From NCBI RefSeq assembly GCF_025698545.1, contig NC_068569.1, positions 434,001-498,000 on the forward strand: a stretch of 64,000 nucleotides of DNA, written 5' to 3'. Source of the DNA: Gossypium raimondii (taxonomy: Eukaryota > Streptophyta > Magnoliopsida > Malvales > Malvaceae). Below are positions 14,101 to 27,751 of this stretch, in pieces. The position numbers and the translations under genes are program-made. The stretch's first letter is position 1. Each line of letters starts with the position of its first letter. Under the pieces are notes generated by a model. It ran no database searches and was not told the DNA's origin. It saw only the letters and a list, made by a program, of their open reading frames with translations.

Positions 14101-17100
14101 TAATTAAAGATAATTTTATATTAATTTTTAATAAATATGTATGTATGAATAGGAGTGATTATTTGAGTCATTGATTTGCATTGTGGAGAAAGAAAGGATG
14201 ATTAAGGAAGGCCGACATGATTGTAGCATTGCCACCTGGATTCTTAACATCGACTAATCTTCCCTCTCAACATTAATCTGATGGTTAATCACTTGCTGTC
14301 GGCTCATCATTTTCTTGTAATAATCCAACTCAAATGGCTTTCTTTTTTTCTTTTTAAATTTGTCGGTTGATTCTCTTATCCTCGATTTTATTTTATATTT
14401 TAAAATGACACCTATATATTCTGATTTATCAAATTTTATACGATAATTATCTAATCTATTAATTTAATTATCTGCGTTATAAAATTAACTTTTCGTGGCA
14501 CCAGGGATATTGTGATCAAAATTACAAAAAATAAAAAGTCACTTTTTATTACTTTATTTTTAATCACCAACATTTATTATTTTCCTATTGTTTACTATTT
14601 GGCTATTCATTGTTAGTTTTATTTTTATAAACATGGTATTGAAAACGACTTGATCACCTTTTTTTTTCTTTATAAAATTCAATTATACTCTTTAAAAATT
14701 AAAACAAATTCATCCAAAATGAATTTAAGTTTGGTAATCACTTAATTGTCTTGCTATCCAACAAAATTAGGCTATTAATTAGGATTAGTAATTTCTATCT
14801 TGCACGTTTGGTGTTTTATACTTCATATTGATTTTGACAAAGTATAATCTCAGAGATAAGGATTCTTATTTTATACTGAGAGTACTTAGTTTCATAAATA
14901 AAAGTGACTTACCGTTTAATAATTACTTAATATATTTTTTTGTGTATTAAAATAAAAATATGATTATCAAATAAATAATCTTATGTAGAGTTGATACTTG
15001 TTATTGACAATAGAATTGGCTTTAAATCTTATTGGATTTACTTACATCAGTGTAAACATAAATAATTTTTATAATTTTTTAAAGATTAATATGCTAAAAT
15101 TTCAACCGTCAAATTTTATATTCCATTTATATATATCATGCATGTTAAATTTTGAGTAAATTAAGAATGTCTAATTATATATTTTATGTAAAGAATTTTA
15201 AACTATTACATATATACTAGATTAATATGATAGAAGTATTAGATCAATTTGAATATTTATGCACATGAAAATTTTAACTATATTAATAAATTTAATGGTT
15301 GAATTGTTAAAATATTAATTATAAAAGAAAATTATGATAATATACGAACCACAAGTAATTAATAGAGTGGGAGTCTGTAGGAGTGATGGTTGGTAAAAGT
15401 AGATCAAATTGATTCATTGATTGGTAAATCCAAAATTATTATTTTTATTTGTTTAATTGGGTATAAATTTTAGAATAAAATTGGTAAAAGGAAAAATTGG
15501 ATTCAAAACCAAGTTCATTTTGTTTAATTTTGTTCGGACGTTTTAAGTCTATATTAAAAGGTAATAAAATTATTTAGTAGGATGACACGTGTCTTTATTT
15601 AGGATATAATAAAAATATTCTATCGGTAATTGTAATCTTAAAAGAGGATATTATCAAAATAAATGCGTATTAATATTATTTTAATTAATTTCAAAACTAA
15701 TAAAATCTTACTATTGAAACCACCTTAGGTTAATTGATGCGTATAAAGGATTGGGCAACAAAATAGGCATTGAGATTAAGTTTAAGCCAATAGAAGAGCT
15801 GCAAAAAAAAAAAGAGGCATTAAATAAGATGTCCCTATACTTTTTGAAGGAATATATTTAGCATTTTACAAATTGAAAATGACGGTGAAGTATAGTGGGA
15901 GAATGATAAACTTTGGGTGATTCTATGTACAAAATGGTCAGTATTCCTAAATTCGATATGCCCATTGGGCGAAAGAACAAAATCAATTGGTGATTCTAGG
16001 ATTGAGTTTAGGTTGTATTTATGGTTTAAAGAATTAAATTAGCATTATGTCATTTTATAATGTTTTTTTTTATTGACGTTTTGAAAATTATATGTAATTT
16101 TGTACGCAGAACATCATAATTTGAAAATTCAACATATATTATTGACACTAAAATTGTGATGGTTTGACAAGTTAAAAGAGAATTAATCAATGTTATCTTG
16201 TTTGTGGTCCTCATGGAATAGTTGCTAATCCATAATCATGACATTTAAAATCATTGTTTTGCTCAGAGCAATTATGAACCCTCACTATTATTTGTGAATC
16301 TGACCACATGTGCTTTCTTTATTACAATAAAAAGAAAAGGGTTTGGATGCAATCTATGTCACCCAAATTTGCCTCCAATAAACAAAAATTAAATATGAAG
16401 ATAAATATATATTTAAGAAGAAAAACCAACATAACATAACATGCAATGTGGACGCATTGGATGGGATGAAAATGGAAGTGTGTAAAGAATAAAAGTTGAG
16501 TGATTTATTATTTGGTTTCCATTAGAAATAAAGTGCATGAAGAAGAAGAAGAAGAATATGATGATGAAGGCGAAGGCGAAGGCGAAGGGATCCAAAATCC
16601 TAATCTTTGAGTGTAAAACACGTTAACTTTTTCTTTTCTTTTTTACCTTTTTTTTCCCTCCTGAAAAAGATGCATTCACAAGCTACAATAAAAATAAATA
16701 TTTAATATATTTCGTCACAATTAATATTGTCCCCATTTCTTAAAAAAATTGGTTAAGTTTTACTTTTAGGCCCTATACTTTATGTAAGTTGTGAGTTTTA
16801 TATTACTCATAGAAAATTAGTTAATAGATTTAACAATTGTCGTTTGCATTAAAACTAAAATTTTGAAATCCGAAAAATATAACAACTAAGAATGATCCAA
16901 TTGGTGAACATGGAATAAATTTATAACTTTACGCATATTACAGGACTAATAACATAATTTAATCAAACAAATTTAACTATTATCACTGGGTTAGGATGAA
17001 AATTTTAAATTCGAACAGACAGAGACTAAAATTGATCAAATTAAAGTAAAAGTATTAAATCTACAATTTACACAAAGTACAGGGTCTAATAGCATAATTA

Positions 17101-18060
17101 GTCAAAAAATAAATATAAAATCACTTTTTGTTAATTTTGTTGGTGTAACATACTAAAATATAAAAAAAATACTCACTTGGTAACAATGTAACTAAAAATT
17201 GATATTGTAATGGACCTAAATTTAACAAAATAATCTTAACAGTGTTAGCAATTGAACCTAAATTTTGAAATCTAAAAATAAAGAAACTAAATTCTTAAAA
17301 ATAAAAAGTCAAGGATTAAATTTTAAAATTACAAAAAGTATAGAAAATTATGACATATTTTAACCTATTTCATGAGTCAATAATTTTAATGAAAGTGTTG
17401 GTAACCTAACAACATGCTCACTATTATGTCCTATGCAAATGCAAACTTGATTGATTATAACTTAAACCTATGATTAAGTTTCCTATTATCCTTTTACTTT
17501 TAGGCCTCAATTAACGGTTCCATTTCATTATTTTTTATACCTTTTTCAAAGAATAATTAGAATTATGATTATTATATATATACATTTAGGTCCAGATGAT
17601 CCTTTTTCCACTCCATTCCATGATCAATATCTGATATAAATTTGTAATATGTTTTACTTTATATTTTAAAAAATTAAGATTTGTATTGTATAACTTAATA
17701 GGTTATACATATTTAATTAAAGTAATATATAAAAATAAATACAAAATTCGCAGCAGTGGAAAGATTATGAGAGTGAGGTCTTCGGGAACTCCCTTTGGGG
17801 TTGCTTTTCTCAGTTTGATGTAACTTTGCATACCACATGAATGTTATTTTTATTTAATCAAAGTAATTACCATATTTTGAAATTCATAATTATTCTTTTC
17901 AATTATGTCAATTTTAATTCTTTCTTTATAATTGTAATTTGTGTTACTATTATAATCGACATTCGTTGATTATTTGAAGTACAACACGAGCAGTTTAAAT
18001 CCTTCTTTATTTGATCTTGTCTAATTATTGTTATAATCTCTTTAAACCTATTTTAGAAAA
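11100..18060. other. AT-rich intergenic DNA
   Basis: No coding exon, RNA gene or intact transposon was recognised. Most of it is low-complexity A/T-rich sequence, typical of decayed transposons. Two stretches are clearly more complex: about 13.33-13.60 kb and about 14.15-14.33 kb. A short GGCGAA-type tandem repeat lies at about 16567-16589 next to an AAG run. Open frames here are short and of biased composition (for example runs of F and I), so I call no gene. Confidence 0.5.
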
Positions 18061-18069
18061 GTTTCATAT

Positions 18070-19970
18070 CATGACAGGATTGTCAATTTGAATTTTCTAA
18101 TAACATTAAAAAAAAAATCAAATACCTATAGGGTTAATGACCTTAGGTCTTACTTGAAGGTTACATTATTCCATGAAAGGGTAACTAAAAGTATCCTAAA
18201 TTTTGTGGTGGATAAGGTACGCAGTAAACCCTTTAGTTGGGATGTTAGAAAGTTGTCTCTTGCAAGGAAAGTCACGTTAGCTCAGTCGATGCTACTCACA
18301 ATACTAAATTATTTCATGCAATCAATGAGAATACTTAAGGGGGTTTGTGATGAAATTGAGAGATTAGTCAGACAATTCATTCGGGGGTCTTCTAATGGGT
18401 AGATAAAGATGGCTTTAGTTAGTTGGGACTCAATTTGCCAACCTCGTTCTTGTGGGTGCCTTGGGTTGAGAAGACTTGGAGACCAAAATACTTCTTATCT
18501 TATGAAGTTGGGCTTTAATTTGGTCTCAAACAATGATGCTCTCTGGGTGAAAGTCCTTCGGTCTAAGTATGGTGTGCGAGATATTCTTCCGGAAAGTATC
18601 TTGCATGGTAACAACTATTTTCTTTGGAAGGGATTATCAAAAGTGTAGTATTTGCTTAGAGATAATTTAGTTTGGTCAGTGGGGGATGGGAAATTAGTTC
18701 GTGTATGGCATGATTCGTGGATCCCACAAATTGGTCCCTTGATTAAAACGTTACCTTCGACTTGGTCCTTGGAACCAGATTGTTATCTCAAAGATATGGT
18801 TACTCCTAATATTGCTTGGAATCTTAATTTCTTTCGCATTTGGGTCCCTGAAAATATTATTCGGCGTATATTGAGTATTCCCTCTTCTCATCCTGATGAT
18901 GGGTTAGATAGGATCTTGGAAAGGTGTTTTCTCGATTAAGAGTGCTTACAACTCCTTGAAAGAGAATAGTTGGAATTCTAAAGATCCAACATGGAAAACG
19001 CCTTGGGAATTTAAGGGACCTCAGAGAGTACGTTTCTTCCTTTGGCTTACTCTCAAGCAACATCTCCTTACCAACTTGGAACGTGTAAGGAGATTTATTG
19101 GACAAGATACGCCATGCCCGTATATGGTCATGTAGCAGAGGATATCCTTCTTGTTTTGCAAGATCGTTTAGCGGCAAAGGAGGTATGGGAGCAAGTGGTG
19201 CTAATGAGTCAAGCTACTGGTTTCTTCAATTCCAACCTTTTGGATTGGCTAGTTTCTAATTTAGAGTCTCACAAGTTTGTGGCTTCGACTAAAGTTCATT
19301 GGGCTAGCTTGTTCAGTCTTATTGGGTGGTGTATTTGGAAGAATAGGAATCTTTATGTGTTTCAAGGATTATCGTGGAAAGCTGCGGAGATTGTGATAGT
19401 TTCTATGTCTTGGGCGAAACAAGTTTGGGTTACACACTAGGAAGACTAGAGTCAAAGATGCACCAATACCTAGAAGAATTATCCATGAGGTAATTGGTTT
19501 CATTTGCACATTGGTGGCGCAGTTAATTTGTTTACAGGTTCTGCCTTAGCAAGGGGTGTGGTGCGAAACCATTTGGGGAATGGATTGTGGGTTTTAATCA
19601 TTCGCTGGGGACTTGCTTGATTTTTTACATTGAACTATGGGATATTCTGGACGGGTTATGCTCCTACGAGACCGAGGCTTGGACAAGCTTTTGATTCATA
19701 TTGATAGCCTAGAGGTGGTTCATAGTTTGCAAACAAGGAATGCAGATTTTTCGACGTCAGCACTAGTCAAACACATTCATCAATTGCTAAAGGATAACGA
19801 GCATTGGGCGGTATCACATGTTACTAGGGAAGCTAATCAAGTTGCAAATCAAATCTCAAGATGGTGCATAGTGGTTCAAAAAGTATCAATGTGATAGCAG
19901 AGGCCCCCAACTTGATCGAAGAACTTGCTAATGATAAGTCGAAGGATTTGTTCAAATTAGTCAGTGTAAT
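18070..19970 (+). mobile_element. 5'-truncated, broken LINE (L1-type) with RT C-terminus, zf-RVT and RNase H
   Basis: The conceptual translation is that of plant non-LTR retrotransposon 'putative ribonuclease H' proteins. At 18103-18400 is the reverse-transcriptase C-terminal part (SLARKVTLAQSML, LVRQFIRGSSNG). It is followed by KMALVSWDSICQPRSCG and LWVKVLRSKYG at 18409-18648, and LVWSVGDGKLVRVWHDSWIP after 18652. After a frameshift near 18.9 kb comes the zf-RVT zinc-binding segment (FSIKSAYNSL, PQRVRFFLWLTLKQHLLTNLERV), then a linker, then RNase H (LLIHIDSLEVVHSLQ, VSHVTREANQVANQISRW) to about 19893. In-frame stops at about 18400 and 18646 and at least two frameshifts make it non-functional. 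Endonuclease and most of RT are absent, as expected for 5' truncation at insertion. No clear poly(A) tail or target duplication was seen. Confidence 0.85.
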
Positions 19971-22150
19971 TTAATTTCCTAAAATTTGTTTTTCTCTAAT
20001 TTTGGATATTTCCATCATTGATCGGTTGTTTAAATTAATACGAAGTCCATTCAATTACCAAAGACGACAGCTCATGAAATAAATTATATATAAATGGTAA
20101 ATTAAGAACTATGAGCTGTTGTCTGCAAAGATTAGATAAGATCAATAATTGTGCCCATCCAAGCATGCATATGAGTTAATTTAGAAAAGAAGGAACAAAT
20201 TAAAAGCTGGAGTATCAAAGTCAAAAGCAACATCAATGATTTGATTTTGTCCCACAAATCAACCCTCTGCATTACATGCAGACAAAGCCATAACCATATC
20301 CATGAAATTTGCAAGTAAATTTGACACAATAATAATAGCTTTTGATGTGAACCATATGGAATCATCATTTATGAAAGCGAAAATTCATATTCATTATTAT
20401 GGACGAAATTATAATTTTTTTTCTTTACCTTCGAATAAATAAATACTGAGTTTTTAATTTCAGTAAACTTATATATAATTCAATAGAACACACAAATGAA
20501 GAAGTAGCTTTTTGCCTGTGCTGCATAGCTAGCAATGTTGGTATGCTATTGTCAGTGGTCAGTTCTTGTTTAGAGGAAAAGTTGTTTCAGAAACACTGAG
20601 TTAGTATAGGGAGTCCATGAAAATAGTATTCGACTAGCAAAGGAAAACAAAATGTGCCCTTTTATAACCTCAATTCATTTATGGCCGACAACATTCAAAG
20701 TTGAAATTTAAGGTAATAGAGAACTTAAATTAGGAGTAGATTATATTTGTTTTTATTTTAAAAAAGTAAATTAATTTTTTGTTAAAATTTTTATTTATTT
20801 CTACGGTTAAAAACTGATCAATATATATAAAATGAAGTATACATGACACACCATATGATTCTTCTATCAATCACAAATTTTAACAATAAAAATAAATGAA
20901 TTTTTTAGTAAAAAATCAATTAGTACTTTAATATAAGGTAAAAGAATTAATTTACTTTTTTTTGAATAATGAGAACAAAATACAATATTACCATAGCAAA
21001 AAAACTTACACGTACTTTTACCTAAAAATTATTTATTAATGTTATTATTTTCTCTCCCGTTTAAAAGAGAGAAAAAAAGGGTGATTTTCAATTCAATGCC
21101 AAGTGTTAAAAAGACTGGCTTTTAAGAAAAGCAGTCAAAAGAAGGCACAACTTCTGCCAATCGAAATTGTGGGAATTTAGGAAAACCAGTGATTTTGAAC
21201 CATCCACCCATCTCTACCCTACCATATTAGAAATAGATCTCACTGTACTTTTGTTTACGAGAATTAAGACCCAGTCCTTAGCAAACAAGCTGAATAATGT
21301 GTTTCTTAGAAGCAGCAGTGCACAGCACATGGTCCGACATCACGTTTATATTCGTATGTTTATAATCCTATAATTTTGTGTTTTAATAGAATTTAAGATG
21401 TAATGTAATTCATCAATCATGTTTGGATTCACGTGGGATACAGGGTTAAGGCAGAGAGTGCCTGCCTTGTTGATAGTTCAACCAACCCAAAGCCCCAGAC
21501 TGTAAGGGTTGGACCACTTACAAATTTGGTTAAAGAAGGGAAACTGAGGAAATATGAAGGTAATGTTTGGTGACACATTAACATATAGTGTTTGATGGAA
21601 ATAAACATAATATATATTATTATATTTAGAGGGACACACGTGGGTCAAATTACGACGGTTAGTTTTCTAAGTACAACGGATGTAGTCTCTTGATCAAGAA
21701 ATCATTTAGAAAATGGATGTCAAAAAATGTGCACAAATGTCAATCATAGCAAACCTATCCTGCACCTATGGCTTTGAAATATTGTTCAACTTCTTTTGAT
21801 GGTAAGCCTTTTTACTGATATGCTCTCTCTATATAAAGCAAAACGTTTCTTGCAAAAATTCACAAATTAAATTAACTATAATGTCTTCTAATTCATAAAA
21901 AACTTTTAACTAATTAATTAAAACTAAACAAAAGCATCCTTGATTTATTTATTTTTTACCATCCAAAAATCTATCAACTTTTGCAAAGAAAAACATCTAT
22001 GCAGGGCAAAAAATAGGCTGAAATCCAATTTCAAAAGAATTCCAAACTCAACCCAACCCAACGGTAACCAAGTAAGCCCCACCAGCCTAAGCAGGGAACC
22101 TGGCCATGCACTGATCTAAACGTCGAGTCAAGACATGAATTTCCGTTTTT
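19970..22150. other. intergenic DNA with one MITE-like copy
   Basis: No gene is supported. A copy of the dispersed TIR family starting TTAGGAGTAGATTATATTTG spans about 20730-20995 and ends near ACAAAATACAATATTACC. The rest is AT-rich, with a somewhat more complex stretch at about 20.5-20.7 kb and 21.1-21.8 kb in which I recognise nothing. Confidence 0.45.
20730..20995. mobile_element. MITE-like dispersed repeat, family 1 copy
   Basis: About 265 bp of imperfect palindrome. The left end reads TTAGGAGTAGATTATATTTG and the right end reads AGAACAAAATACAATATTA, roughly its reverse complement. Internal blocks (AAAAATTTTTATTTATTTCTACGG; CATGACACACCATATGATT) recur in copies at 41.0, 41.9 and 44.1 kb. 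It has no coding capacity. Confidence 0.5.
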
Positions 22151-23140
22151 TTAATTGTCATGATTAAGGGCTTAAAAATCTTTCAATTTTTTTTAAAAAA
22201 ATAATTAAATCTTTTTTTTTTCACTCAATTGAGTATTTAAACTTTTAAAATGCATAAAAAGGAGACTCAAACTTTTTCAAGAAAAGCAATTAAACCTCTG
22301 CTTTTCTTTTTACACTCAATTAGGTAGTTGAACTGCAAAAAGACATCAAACCTATTCAAAAAGAAAAAATTAAGCCCTTATTTATTTTTTACACTCAATT
22401 GTTGCATCAAAAATACCCTTTGGTCGTAAACTTTAATAGTTGACCGTTGAAGTTAACTATCACTAATTTTTTCAATTAAAGCCACAATGTGTCACAACCA
22501 CAATATGACATGTGGCAAAAAATGATAAAAAGATAGAAAAAAAATTATAGAAAAATTATAAATACTTCTTTAGGTACGATAATTTTTATAGTTCTTTTAC
22601 AAATTTTATATTTCTTTACATTTTTATTATTTTCTTACGACTATAAAATTTTACATTTCTTCTAATATATTTTATATTCTTTTATGCTTTTAGAATTTCT
22701 TTTAATTTTAATAAAATTAAATATTTCTTATATTTTATTAAAATTTAATTTTTTTTATTTTATTATTTTATTATCACAAGTCGCACCATGGTTGTGACAT
22801 GTGATAACTTTAACTAAAAAAAATTAGGGACAGTAAACTTTAACAGTTAACCGTTAAAGTTAACTATCAAAGTACATTTTTAATGCATTTTAGCAATTAA
22901 GTGCAAAAGGAAAAAAGAATGGACTTAATTATTTTTTAAGTTTGAGAGCTTTTTTATGCATTTTGACATTTAAAGTATCCAATTAAGTGCAAAAAAATAC
23001 AAGAGCTTAATTGTTTTTTCTTGAAAAGTTCAAAAACTTTTAATGTATTTTAAAAGTTAAAATATTCAATTGAGTGCAAAAAGAAAAGATAGGAACTTAA
23101 TTGCTTTTACTTAAACGCTTTTTCTACCTATCATGCTTTG
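22150..23140. mobile_element. long inverted-repeat (foldback / MULE-like) element, empty form
   Basis: The two halves are reverse complements over about 400 bp each, around a centre near 22.65 kb. Left-arm landmarks such as CACTCAATTGAGTATTTAAAC, TTTTCAAGAAAAGCAATTAA and GTTGACCGTTGAAGTTAAC return in reverse complement on the right as TTAAAATATTCAATTGAGTG, CTTGAAAAGTTC and GTTAACCGTTAAAGTTAAC. Each arm is itself built of about three units of roughly 90 bp (each beginning CACTCAATT or its variant), so the arms are subterminally tandem. The AT-rich core carries no open frame. Long TIRs with internal tandem repeats are typical of foldback and some Mutator-like elements. I could not fix exact ends or a target duplication. 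Confidence 0.65.
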
Positions 23141-23729
23141 ACTAACGTTATTTGTTTCAATCTCACAGATTTCACCATTGTTCTTTGCCAACAACTTAAC
23201 CTTCATTTAAAGGAAAATTATGAGATTAAGAACATTGAATTTCCATTCCTTTCATCTATGTAAATTTAATAAATATATATAACATCATTTATGTTAATTT
23301 CTCTAACCAGTTTTTCATGATCTTAAACATAATACTAGGGAAAAGCCTAAATCTAATATATTATTCAATGATGAAAATAACCAGAGATTGTAAAACTGAT
23401 CTCTTACTGATTATTCAGTGTGTAAAATTGTAAAACCATTAGTTTATCTATAAACCCACTAAACCAAAATCATCTATTTGTTTATCTCTAAACTCGACAG
23501 ACAGTATAATACATTGAGACATTGACCAAAATAGCAAAAGTATTAGTTCTTCTAATATGCATAAAAGGACCAGCATACATAGATAGACAGAGCGTTAAGA
23601 CTATGAACTATCATCAGTTTTGCTCTAAAGCTGAAGCAAAAGTAGAGCAAGACGACAATGAACTAACATCAGTTTAGCTCCAAAGACTGACAGATTACTT
23701 TTTAAGTTTGTACATCAGATCAACATACC
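23140..23729. other. spacer and 3' flank of RPA2
   Basis: Between the inverted-repeat element and the RPA2 stop codon. The part next to the stop (about 23.5-23.73 kb) is probably RPA2 3' UTR. No other feature was seen. Confidence 0.4.
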
Positions 23730-26700
23730 TCAGGCATCTGTAAATTTGTAGTGATCATCAGTGGTTGTGTAAACAACGCCCTCAGATGCAAGAAAGTCCA
23801 AAGTTTTCCTGTCGAACCCCAAAATGCAGAGTTTGCTTATTGCTAATGGTTACAGTCAAATTAGTGTTTGCATAAATGACCAATCGGTGAAAGAGACACA
23901 CCTGACTTTATCCACTGAAACATTTAGTTCTCGAGCCACGATATCAGAGCTTACCCCCATCTCGGATGCACTAAAACAAAAATGGAACTTAACAATGCTT
24001 GTCTAACATGTGAAGAATATATATAGATCAAATATTTTAAGACTTAAATTTTTTTTTTTTAAAGGTGATGAAATCTACTTGGAACTACTTTACCCTAAAA
24101 TAAAAAAAAAACAAAACAAAGAAAAACTTGTTCAGAAGTTTCCAGGCTTAACGGTTTCACCACTATTGGTAAAGATACTTGTACACTCATATTTGGAACA
24201 TTTACTTACATCCATCATCTAACTTGTCACCACAATTCTAGATGATTACGTATTGTTCATAACATTACTATAATGAACGGAGGAAACCAAGATCACAGGT
24301 CTCAATAAAATTTATCAAAGCCGGTAACATTAGAATGGAAAATTAACAGATCAATTATTAAACAAGTTGATAATTTTAATCTAAACACAGTGAATCATCT
24401 CTAAAGAGATATTTCTTTTCAATCAGTAACTGAACTACATTAGTCTTCACTGCCAATTTTATTAGCTTGTCAATTCATCAACTATGATGCATGCTTACTT
24501 AAATGCTGGAAAAAAACTCTCTTTGACTTCATCAAGTACCCTTATCTAATAGGAGTCATTTGTCGTTCTATTAGGATATGCAAGCAAGATAAGTTACACT
24601 AACTCACAAGATGATTGATTATCACTTTTTAACGAACAAAATGCAATAGGAGTCTATACAAATCTGCATAATCTAGGTCATTAGAAGTTCAATTTAATGC
24701 AACTCATAATTCAGGAATGAGCTAGAAAAGGGAAAGCAATCATAGAAAATTCATCCAAATCAAACAGGCTCATCAAAACACTTCATCTAAGAGAATGTCA
24801 TATGCAACTCACAGGCATGCTGGCCGACGCAAGTATTGTAGGACCATTGAACTAATACCACGGATCTGTTCTTCATCAGTGTTATACTGGTTAGAAAACT
24901 GCAAAAACACAAAAGGAGATCAAGATCGTGTAAATCAAAGAACTTAGCAAGGAACTCTACTACTCAGATTCTTCACCTGGCTTGTCGAGTTAGTTTGGTA
25001 GCTGTAACCCATTATATGGTTGCCAGAATATGAATTTGCCACCTGGGGCTGAGCAGTCATACCGTCAGTTGCACTTGTCATCCGAAGCTGAGTGCCCATG
25101 CCACAATACAGGCAAAATTGAGGGGGAAAAAACATATAATTTCTAAATAAAAAAACAAACATTTACATTCAAATAAGTTGGAATGACATTTTGTAAACTA
25201 CAGCATAAACCCTTACCCTCAACTTGGTGTTGTACAAATGAACATATATACACTCAAGGAAGTGGTGTGCAATCTCATTAAAATCAGTAATTGGCCTGAA
25301 AGCAACACCAAAGTTCAAAGTTAGAAGTACAACAGCCAAAATTTTGACAAGGACATAAAATGGCAAAACGAGAATCAAATAACACAAATAGGAAATTTCA
25401 TTCTTTTCGACCTATGGGACTATAACTAAATTTCAACATCTGTCATTCCATGACCCTGATTTATTTTGGCATAACTAGCACTATATAAACAAATTGGAAG
25501 CATTGCCCCATCTTTTATAAGTGTTTAATACCAAAATAAACCTAATTTGTGTAGATTTTCCAAAAAGAATGTCATAAAATTATTGTAAAAGACCATGAAA
25601 TAACATGAAATCCAATAATCAATTCTACTCTAGAAGTGACAAAAGCATGGTCTGAGAACAGCACGCTTAGACAAAGAACTACATTTAGACAAGAGCATTG
25701 AGTGATTTCATTAAACTGTTAAATCTATTTAATTTTATCATTCCAATCAAACAATGTCAAAATGCTTCATTGAATCCCGAAAACGTCTTGGCATAATTGA
25801 CACTCAAGTTAAGACCACCTTATTTGTGAAACAATAAGTGAACTAAATAGGCTTTGATCCAACATCCTGTCGAGTATACCTAAAATGAAAGAGGAATCAA
25901 AATAAAACTAAACAAATTACAAGAGACTAAAAGAGAATATACAAATAGATTTTGCAGTTGAGATTATCTACAGGGCCTGGATCTCAGACCTCGACAGAAA
26001 TCAAATACCCAATTGACCAGAAAACCTCCAACATTTGTAATACCTCAGCAATCTACTCATCCAACCCATTTATCCCTTCCCTTAAAAGTTAAGAGATCAA
26101 CTTTAAACACAACAGTGGTTATTTATATCTTCATTCATCAAAGCACTGTCACAAGAGAAATTATAGATCTAACAAAAGTGTCCAATTAATGGATTGCAAG
26201 GAAATGTGTTTCACCTTTCAATAAACATACCAAACTAGATTATTTTTCAGCAAATATCACATATTAAATTCATATATCTGAAAGAACAGCAATGTAAAAG
26301 CTGCAAGAGACAAAGCACCTAGATATGTTGTCTCACACGTATTTTTTTTTTTCAAAATAAAAAACGTGGAAAGAAGAAACATTATGCAAGAATACATACA
26401 TATATATGTCAAAATTTGAATTCATACCGAATTGAAAAGGTGTGTATGGACCTTCTACTTTGAATGCTTTTGAACTGGCCATAGACACGAACATACATTC
26501 CAACCCTATGATGGAAAGAATAGAAACACTTGAGTTTCAGGACATGTAAAAGCCCCCTAATTGCTTCACAAATTATGGCATTTTGGGGAGTGGGGACTCA
26601 AAATGCTAGCAGAGGGATAGCGACTTGTAATCTGAACATAATATTTAATTTCCAAGATTCACTAGCTTTGCCCAAAATTAAACACCACAAAATTCCAATA

Positions 26701-27751
26701 GTCCACACACATTGGCTGACAACACACAACTTTGTTGTATTCCCTGTATTCTTGAATAATGAAAATAATTAAACTAATGTCTCAAATTAAGTTACATAAA
26801 CTTAGAAGTGCAATGAGGATAACTTACGAGAGCACATCTACTTCAACTGAGTCTACATGTTCATGAATCCTACACAATATTGAGAAAAAAGATAGCATAG
26901 AAACAAGTTATTAAACAAACAACACATTCTAAGGCTAAAATTAAACAGAATAACTAAAACACAGAGACAGAAAATTGACCATTTGGTGCATTCAACCCAT
27001 CCTGTGCCATCATCAACTCTAAAAGTACAATCTGAAACAGCATTGTCTATCTTGGATATGATTCCCACCAATACAATCTAAAAACAAAAAGCCAAAACCT
27101 CAAATTTCAAACCCATTTTGGAAAAGATTGATTGCTAAAGCAAAAGCAAAAGAAGATTCCAATGAGATCAAAGCCTACATTATTGACATCAACACCGTCA
27201 ATGGAAATACCAGACTCTCCAACTTTAGAGAGATCCTTCAACTGCTTTACTGTAACTGGAGTCAAACAACGCGCATCACTGTTCTGAAATTTTCAGAGAA
27301 AAAAACAAAAACCTTTAAGTTCATGAGAACAACAACGAAAAATATCTAAATTACTCGTTACTACTTCAAGCAAGAAGGAAAAAATTCCTAGACTCAGTTT
27401 GGTTTGTGGTAAAAGCAGTTCGACGTAACTCAAAAGTAGACATTAATAGAAAACGTCAAACCAGAAAATTCTAGACTCTACTTGTGTTCAATGTTCTGGA
27501 TTCACTCTTAATTTATTAACGCAATAAACATTATAAGAAAAACAAAATTAAGTAACAAGAAAATAGAAAAGCAAGAAAACCTCGAAAAAAGATAATCATG
27601 TACAAAACAAAATAGCAAAAATATATGCTAAAAAGATGGGTTATACTTTGGAGGAAGAGGATGGACGGTCGGGAGCGGTCTGAGTAGCCTGAAAAGGCAT
27701 GAATCCGCCTCCGGCGAAGGCCGCGTTTCCATCGAACTCGTTCGCCTGCAT
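23730..27751 (-). CDS. RPA2: replication protein A 32-kDa subunit (RPA2/RPA32)
   Basis: Ten coding exons join in phase: 27751-27647, 27283-27179, 27077-26980, 26869-26828, 26505-26428, 25295-25217, 25087-24977, 24898-24813, 23970-23902 and 23808-23730 (TGA), giving 283 residues, the usual RPA32 length. The N-terminus (MQANEFDGNAAFAGGGFMPFQ, then a Thr/Pro/Ser stretch) matches the Gly/Ser-rich phosphorylated tail. The OB fold follows at about residues 70-175 (IVLVGIISKIDNAVSDCTF, DDGTGWVECTKW, YVRVYGQFKSIQ, RSIHTFSIRPITDFNEI). The C-terminus is a winged helix (DEEQIRGISSMVLQYLRR, VARELNVSVDKVR) ending DDHYKFTDA. RPA2 binds single-stranded DNA with RPA1 and RPA3 in nuclear replication, repair and recombination. 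The start was chosen because it opens the family N-terminus; upstream ATGs are in other frames. Confidence 0.93.

Noticed and set aside
16413-16595. 60-codon minus-strand frame with FAFAFAF and poly-F
   Set aside because: It is a translation of GGCGAA and AAG simple repeats.
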